Source of the DNA: Shinella sp. PSBB067
GTDB taxonomy: Bacteria > Pseudomonadota > Alphaproteobacteria > Rhizobiales > Rhizobiaceae
Assembly (NCBI RefSeq): GCF_016839145.1
Contig: NZ_CP069303.1
Coordinates: 2,046,001 to 2,110,000 of the forward strand
Direction: 5' to 3'
Length of the DNA: 64,000 nucleotides
Made by a program: the position numbers and the translations under genes. The notes under the pieces were generated by a model. It saw nothing but the letters and a program-made list of their open reading frames with translations. It did no database searches and was not told the origin of the DNA. Position 1 is the first letter of the stretch. Every line of letters starts with the position of its first letter. This document shows positions 59,690 through 64,000 of this stretch, piece by piece.

Positions 59690-60898
59690 ATGACCTCGAC
59701 CCCCGCATGGACCTCCGAAAAGCCCACCGCCCTGCTCGTCCTTGCCGACGGCACCGTGATCGAAGGCAAGGGCATCGGCGCCACCGGCAAGGTGACGGCG
59801 GAAGTCTGCTTCAACACCGCGCTGACGGGCTACCAGGAAATCCTGACCGACCCCTCCTATCTCGGCCAGATCGTCACCTTCACCTTCCCGCATATCGGCA
59901 ATATCGGCGCCAATGACGAGGACATCGAGGACCTGACGCCGGCCGCCCGCCACGGCGCGGTCGGCACGATCTTCAAGGCCGACATCACCGACCCGTCGAA
60001 CTACCGCTCGGCAAGGCATCTCGACGCCTGGCTGAAGGCCCGCGGCATCATCGGCCTTTCCGGCATCGATACCCGCGCGCTGACCGCCTGGATCCGCGAG
60101 AACGGCGCGCCGAACGCGGTGATCGCCCACGACCCGAACGGCGTCTTCGACATCGACACGCTGAAAGCGGAAGCCAGGGCCTGGAGCGGCCTCGTCGGCC
60201 TCGACCTCGCCAAGGTCGCCTCCTCCGGCCAGTCCTCGCGCTGGAGCGAGAAGCCCTGGGTGTGGAACGAGGGCTACGAAGACCTCGCGGACGGCGACGT
60301 GAAGTATCACATCGTCGCGCTCGACTACGGCGTGAAGCGAAATATCCTGCGCCTCTTCGCGGGCCTCGGCTGCAAGATCACGGTCATGCCGGCCATCTCC
60401 AGCGCCGAGGACGTGCTGGCGCTGAAGCCGGACGGCATCTTCCTGTCCAACGGCCCGGGCGATCCGGCGGCGACCGGCGAATATGCCGTGCCTGTCATCA
60501 AGACGCTGATCGAGACGGGCATTCCGGTCTTCGGCATCTGCCTCGGCCACCAGATGCTCGGCCTTGCCGTCGGCGCGACGACCGAGAAGATGCACCAGGG
60601 CCACCACGGCGCGAACCATCCGGTGAAGGACCACACGACCGGCAAGGTCGAGATCGTCTCGATGAACCACGGCTTCGCCGTCGCCTCGTCGTCCCTGCCC
60701 GACGGCGTCGAGGAGACCCACGTTTCCCTGTTCGACGGCACGAATTGCGGCCTGCGCCTTGTCGGCAAGCCGGTCTTCTCCGTGCAGCACCACCCGGAAG
60801 CCTCCCCCGGCCCGCAGGACAGCCACTACCTCTTCCGCCGCTTCATCAACCTGGTGCGCGAGAAGAAGGGCGAGGAAGCCATCCCGGAACGCGCGTAA
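59690..60898 (+). CDS. carA: Carbamoyl-phosphate synthase small (glutaminase) subunit
   Basis: 402 aa from ATG at 59690; the open frame reaches 59633 but the ATG gives the usual N-terminus. N-terminal CPSase_sm domain: ALLVLADGTVIEGKGIGATG, VCFNTALTGYQEILTDPSYL, GQIVTFTFPHIGN. Class I glutaminase domain: VALDYGVKRNILRLF, LSNGPGDPA, nucleophile Cys in GIPVFGICLGHQMLGLA, catalytic His and Glu in FSVQHHPEASPGP. Supplies ammonia to CarB for arginine and pyrimidine synthesis. carB is not in this window; a mobile element follows. Confidence 0.97.
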   Translation: MTSTPAWTSEKPTALLVLADGTVIEGKGIGATGKVTAEVCFNTALTGYQEILTDPSYLGQIVTFTFPHIGNIGANDEDIEDLTPAARHGAVGTIFKADITDPSNYRSARHLDAWLKARGIIGLSGIDTRALTAWIRENGAPNAVIAHDPNGVFDIDTLKAEARAWSGLVGLDLAKVASSGQSSRWSEKPWVWNEGYEDLADGDVKYHIVALDYGVKRNILRLFAGLGCKITVMPAISSAEDVLALKPDGIFLSNGPGDPAATGEYAVPVIKTLIETGIPVFGICLGHQMLGLAVGATTEKMHQGHHGANHPVKDHTTGKVEIVSMNHGFAVASSSLPDGVEETHVSLFDGTNCGLRLVGKPVFSVQHHPEASPGPQDSHYLFRRFINLVREKKGEEAIPERA

Positions 60899-60917
60899 GC
60901 GTCACCCGCGGGACGAA

Positions 60918-60957
60918 AAACGAGAAAGACCCGCCGAATAGCGGGTCTTTCTCGTTT
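60918..60957 (+). terminator. carA terminator
   Basis: AAACGAGAAAGACCCGC and GCGGGTCTTTCTCGTTT form a perfect 17-bp stem around CGAATA, starting 20 bases after the carA stop. Confidence 0.85.
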
Positions 60958-60961
60958 GAGG

Positions 60962-61067
60962 CTAGAGCAATTCCAGCAAAAGTGCGCAGCGGTTTTGCGT
61001 CCGGAATTGCGTAGAAACAAAAGGATAGGGCATTTTCGCGATTCGAAGAAAAGCGGAAATGCTCTAG
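60962..61067. repeat. Rhizobial intergenic repeat (CTAGAGCAATTCC type), broken at its end by IS630
   Basis: About 105 bases from CTAGAGCAATTCCAGCAAAA to GGAAATGCTCTAG, with terminal CTAGAGC/GCTCTAG inverted repeats and an internal AATTCC..GGAATT dyad. This is a frequent rhizobial intergenic unit. The IS630 element abuts its right end, at the TA of CTAG. Confidence 0.7.
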
Positions 61068-62119
61068 AGCGGAATGCTCTTGGGTTGAATCGGCCTGGGA
61101 TTTCCAAGCTGGCGTATTCGTGATTCAAGATGCTGGCTGGAATGGAGGCCAGCATCTTATGCCGAAGGCCTATTCCCTTGATCTTCGTGAACGTGCCGTG
61201 TCCCGGGTTTTGGCCGGCGAAAGTGCTCGTTCGGTTGCGGCTGTTTTGAACATCAGCGTGTCCAGCGTGGTGAAGTGGTCGCAGCGCTATCGGGCGACGG
61301 GGAGCCCGGCTGCGGGTCGGGCCGTGGGCCGTCCACGCCCGTTGCTTCTCGGGCCGCACCGCGCCTTTCTCTTGGAGCGGATCAACAGCGGGGGTCACAT
61401 CACCTTGCGCGGGCTGCAAGCCGAGCTTGCCGAGCGCGGGGCGAAGGTCGACTACCGGACGGTCTGGAACTTCGTCCATGCCGAGGGGCTGAGCTTCAAA
61501 AAAAACCGTTCTGCCAAGCGAGCAATATCGTCCTGACATCGCGCGTCGACGGGCCCAGTGGAAGAAATACCAAGGCCGCCTCGATCCGCGACGGCTGGTC
61601 TTCATCGATGAAACCTGGGCCAAGACCAACATGGCGCCGATCCGGGGTTGGGCACCACGCGGTCACAGATTGCAAAGCCGGGTGCCGCATGGCCACTGGA
61701 AGACGTTGACCCTGATTGCGGCGTTGCGCTGCGACCGCATCGACGCGCCATGCGTGTTCGACAGCGCTATCAACGCACGCAGCTTCACAGCCTATGTCGA
61801 GCAGGTTCTCGTGCCGACGCTGCGACCCGGCGACATCGTCATCATGGACAACCTCGGCTCACACAAGGGTCAGCCAGTGCGGACGGCTATCCGCAAGGCA
61901 GGAGCAAAGCTCTTCTTCCTGCCCCCATACAGTCCGGACCTGAACCCCATCGAACAGGTCTTCGCCAAGCTCAAGCACCTCATGCGCGCGGCCGCCGAAC
62001 GAACCGTCGAGGCAACTTGGAAAGCCGCTGGTAGGCTGCTCCGATGCTTCCCCCCAAACGAATGCCAAAACTATCTCATCAACGCTGGGTACGCTTCAAT
62101 GTAAGCGCATCAGACTCTA
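61065..62119 (+). mobile_element. IS630-family insertion sequence with TA target duplication
   Basis: The transposase frames are bracketed by imperfect inverted repeats: GAGCGGAATGCTCTTGGG at the left (61067-61084) and the complement of the right end GTAAGCGCATCAGACTC (62101-62117), with ATGC.CTT...TTGAA.CG shared. Outside them is TA at 61065-61066 and at 62118-62119, the duplication expected of IS630/Tc1-type elements. The right TA lies in the TAG stop codon of the next minus-strand gene, whose stop is preserved. Confidence 0.75.
61159..62104 (+). CDS. IS630-family transposase in two frames (frameshift at an A8 run)
   Basis: First frame (from ATG 61159): MPKAYSLDLRERAVSRVLAG, the helix-turn-helix with SARSVAAVLNISVSSVVKWS, and VDYRTVWNFVHAEGLSFKK, then it ends at 61536. 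The second frame carries the DDE domain: RLVFIDETWAKTNMAP (D), IVIMDNLGSHKG (D), YSPDLNPIEQVFAKLKHLM (E), stop TAA at 62104. They join at TTCAAAAAAAACCG (A8, about 61498-61505): removing one A gives the normal SFKKTVLPSEQYRPDIARRR text. So either transcriptional slippage on the A run restores the frame or the copy is inactivated by one extra A. The start ATG gives the usual IS630 N-terminus. Confidence 0.85.
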
Positions 62120-62494
62120 GGAATGCGTCACGGTTCCCTGGTGGAACGTCATCCGCCAGCCCGCCGCGGTGCGGGTCCAGATGGAACTGCGCAGAACGTG
62201 CCGTGCACGCTCCGCGCCGGTGCTGCGGCTGGTGCGGTAGGTAAGCAGGACCGCATCGTCGCCAAGCTGCGTGAGGGCGTAGTCGAAAGCATGGAGACTG
62301 ACATCCGCGGGTTCCTCCTGCGCCATCAGTTCGATGATCTGCGCACGGCGATAGACCGTGCCGGAGCTGCCGAACTCGACGAAATCCTCCGCCAGCAACG
62401 CCTTCAGCGCCTGCCGCGACCGGCGGACCTCGGGGCGGTGCAGCCGTTCCTCCAGCGCACGGATTTCCGCCAGAAGCCGGCCTGCCCCGCCCAT
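62117..62494 (-). CDS. SnoaL-like / DUF4440 protein
   Basis: 125 aa. RALEERLHRPEVRRSRQALK, LLAEDFVEFGSSGTVYRRAQ, HVLRSSIWTRTAAGWRMTFH and QGT at the end are the pattern of NTF2-fold DUF4440 proteins. The start overlaps the stop of the MATE gene (TGATG), so the two are translationally coupled. The stop codon TAG contains the TA where the IS630 element inserted. Confidence 0.85.
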   Translation of the reverse strand: MGGAGRLLAEIRALEERLHRPEVRRSRQALKALLAEDFVEFGSSGTVYRRAQIIELMAQEEPADVSLHAFDYALTQLGDDAVLLTYRTSRSTGAERARHVLRSSIWTRTAAGWRMTFHQGTVTHS

Positions 62495-63864
62495 CAGGTC
62501 CGCTCCCGCACCAGCCGGTAGAAGCGCCAGTTAAGCAGGATGGAGGCGGCGGAGAGGCCGGCGAGGAAGCCGAACCAGACGCCGATGCCACCGAACCCTG
62601 CCGGGAAGGCGAAGAACCAGGCGGCGAGGAAGCCGATCGGCCAGTAGGAGACCAGCGCAAGGACCATCGGGATGCGCGTGTCCTTGAGGCCGCGCAGCAG
62701 GCCGGCGGCAATGGCCTGCAGGCCATCGACGAGCTGGAAGATGCCGGCGATCACCACGAAGGGTCCGGCGATGGCGAGGACCGCGGCCGAATCCTTGCCC
62801 GCCTTGTCGAGGAAGATCGAGGCGAGCTGTGTCGGAACAAGTGCGAAGAGCACGCCGCCGCCGACCGCGATGGCGGCCGCGATGACGAGCACCGCCCATG
62901 CCGCCCGCACGACGCCGAGATGATCGCCGCGGCCATGCGCCACGCCGACGCGCACCGTGCCGGCCTGCGCGAGGCCGAGCGGAATCATGAAGGCGACTGA
63001 CGCGAGCTGCAGCGCGATGCCGTGCGCGGCAAGCTCCAGCGTGCCGATATTGCCCATCAGCAGCGAGGCGCCGGTGAAGAGGCTGACTTCCGCCAGCATG
63101 GTGAGGCCGATCGGCAGGCCGAGATGGAAGACCTCGCGCAGCGCGCCCCAGTCCGGCCGCCAGAAGCGGACGAAGAGTTCGTAGCGGCGCATGTCGGCGC
63201 GCGACTGGATATAGGCGGTGATCAGCACGAAGCTCAGCACGTTGACGCCGACGGAGACGATGGCCGCCCCCTCGATGCCCATGGCCGGAAGGCCGAAATG
63301 GCCGAGCACCAGCGCATAGGCGAAGAAGGCGTTCACCGTCAGGATGATGATCGTGACATAGAGCACGATCCCGGCCCGGCCATGCGCGCTGACGAGGCCG
63401 CGCAGCGTCATGAAGAGCAGCGCCGGGCCGATGCCCCATTGCGCGATCTTCAGGTAGCTGCCGGCAAGCGCGGCGACCTCCGGCTTCTGGCCGGCAAACA
63501 GCAGGATGCTCTCGGCATTGTAGAAGAGCGGGATCATCAGCGCCGCATAGAAGAGCGCCACCCACATGCCCATGCGCACGGAACGGCGCACGGAAACCGT
63601 GTCGCCCCGGCCATAGGCCTGCGCCACCATGGGCATGACGGCATTGGCAAAGCCCGAGCCGAGGATGAAGATGGTGAAGAAGAACTGGCTGGACAGCACG
63701 ATCGCCGCAAGATGCGCGGCGCCGAGCCGGCCGAGGATCACCACGTCCGTCGTGTGGATGCCGAGCTGGGCGAGCTGGGCGCCGATCAGCGGCACGCCGA
63801 GCGTCAGGGTCGCCCGGAAATGCCGCCCCCAGCCGTTGTCCTCGCGATGCGTTGCCATGTGCAT
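62494..63864 (-). CDS. MATE-family multidrug/toxin exporter (NorM-like)
   Basis: 456 aa from ATG at 63864 (MHMATHRED; open frame reaches 63897). Two MatE repeats with about 12 hydrophobic helices: LTLGVPLIGAQLAQLGIHTT, DVVILGRLGAAHLAAIVLSS, then in the second half VFHLGLPIGLTMLAEVSLFT and GNIGTLELAAHGIALQLASV. The first GXXLIGAQ..Q and second GIAL motifs are as in NorM. Exports cationic compounds in exchange for sodium or protons. Confidence 0.92.
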   Translation of the reverse strand: MHMATHREDNGWGRHFRATLTLGVPLIGAQLAQLGIHTTDVVILGRLGAAHLAAIVLSSQFFFTIFILGSGFANAVMPMVAQAYGRGDTVSVRRSVRMGMWVALFYAALMIPLFYNAESILLFAGQKPEVAALAGSYLKIAQWGIGPALLFMTLRGLVSAHGRAGIVLYVTIIILTVNAFFAYALVLGHFGLPAMGIEGAAIVSVGVNVLSFVLITAYIQSRADMRRYELFVRFWRPDWGALREVFHLGLPIGLTMLAEVSLFTGASLLMGNIGTLELAAHGIALQLASVAFMIPLGLAQAGTVRVGVAHGRGDHLGVVRAAWAVLVIAAAIAVGGGVLFALVPTQLASIFLDKAGKDSAAVLAIAGPFVVIAGIFQLVDGLQAIAAGLLRGLKDTRIPMVLALVSYWPIGFLAAWFFAFPAGFGGIGVWFGFLAGLSAASILLNWRFYRLVRERT

Positions 63865-64000
63865 GATAGTTCTCACTTTCGCCTCGCTTCCGATCACAAG
63901 TTCCGGTCGCGATCAATCGAATAGAATTGATAACGTCATCAAAAATGCGCGGAAACGGCGCTCCGGGGCCGTTTCCGGACGAAAATTTCGTCGAAATGTC
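63865..64000. other. Upstream region of the MATE gene to the window end
   Basis: 136 bases, AT-rich around 63915-63950 (AATAGAATTGATAACGTCAT), which may be the promoter of the MATE gene. Nothing else is seen before the window ends. Confidence 0.4.

Overview
The window looks like chromosomal DNA of an alphaproteobacterium of the Rhizobiales (Rhizobium/Ensifer/Shinella-like). The evidence is the high GC content, the housekeeping genes rpoD, dnaG, carA and a YqeY homologue with rhizobial-type sequences, the C/G-ending codon use, and several families of rhizobial-style intergenic palindromic repeats. Genus is inference.

Layout. 1-0.4 kb: start of a polyamine-type ABC ATPase (cut by the window edge), divergent from a GntR regulator with two winged-helix domains. 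2.0-6.2 kb: minus-strand operon pxpA / biotin carrier / biotin carboxylase / pxpB / pxpC (5-oxoproline or related lactam metabolism), divergent from a LysR regulator with clear operator-like inverted repeats between them. 7.4-12.7 kb: NCS1 permease plus HyuA/HyuB (hydantoinase/oxoprolinase), with an AraC regulator divergent. Together 2-13.9 kb reads as a cyclic-amide uptake and catabolism locus carrying two unrelated kinds of oxoprolinase chemistry. 14.0-21.6 kb: siderophore locus: PchR-like AraC regulator, TonB-dependent receptor, an IrtA-like ABC exporter-fold protein with an N-terminal siderophore-interacting flavin domain, and an IrtB-like partner. 21.6-29.2 kb: Fe-alcohol dehydrogenase, spermidine/putrescine-type ABC importer, glutamine-synthetase-like ligase and LuxR-type regulator: an amine or amino-alcohol catabolic unit.

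29.2-36.3 kb: a degraded accessory island lying against the 3' end of a tRNA with CAU anticodon (probably tRNA-Ile2). It holds fragments of a HerA-type ATPase and a DUF2326-like protein, a frameshifted possible TnsA-like gene, an unrecognised overlapping gene pair, IS-end-like repeats and about 2 kb of gene-poor DNA. 36.5-43.5 kb: mostly small housekeeping or envelope genes (SIMPL protein, YjbQ, DUF1428, alpha/beta hydrolase membrane protein, LivJ-type binding protein, lytic transglycosylase lipoprotein).

43.7-58.1 kb: rpoD and dnaG, both on the minus strand but separated by about 10 kb containing kbl-tdh, two GFA proteins, a methyltransferase, an SDR, an IS110 element sitting inside a repeat palindrome, a VOC protein, recQ and a lipoprotein. 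58.2-64 kb: small secreted protein, YqeY divergent from carA, a frameshifted IS630 element placed at a TA at the edge of another repeat, a SnoaL-like protein and a MATE exporter.

All functional names come from reading the translated sequence and recognising family motifs; no database search was run.
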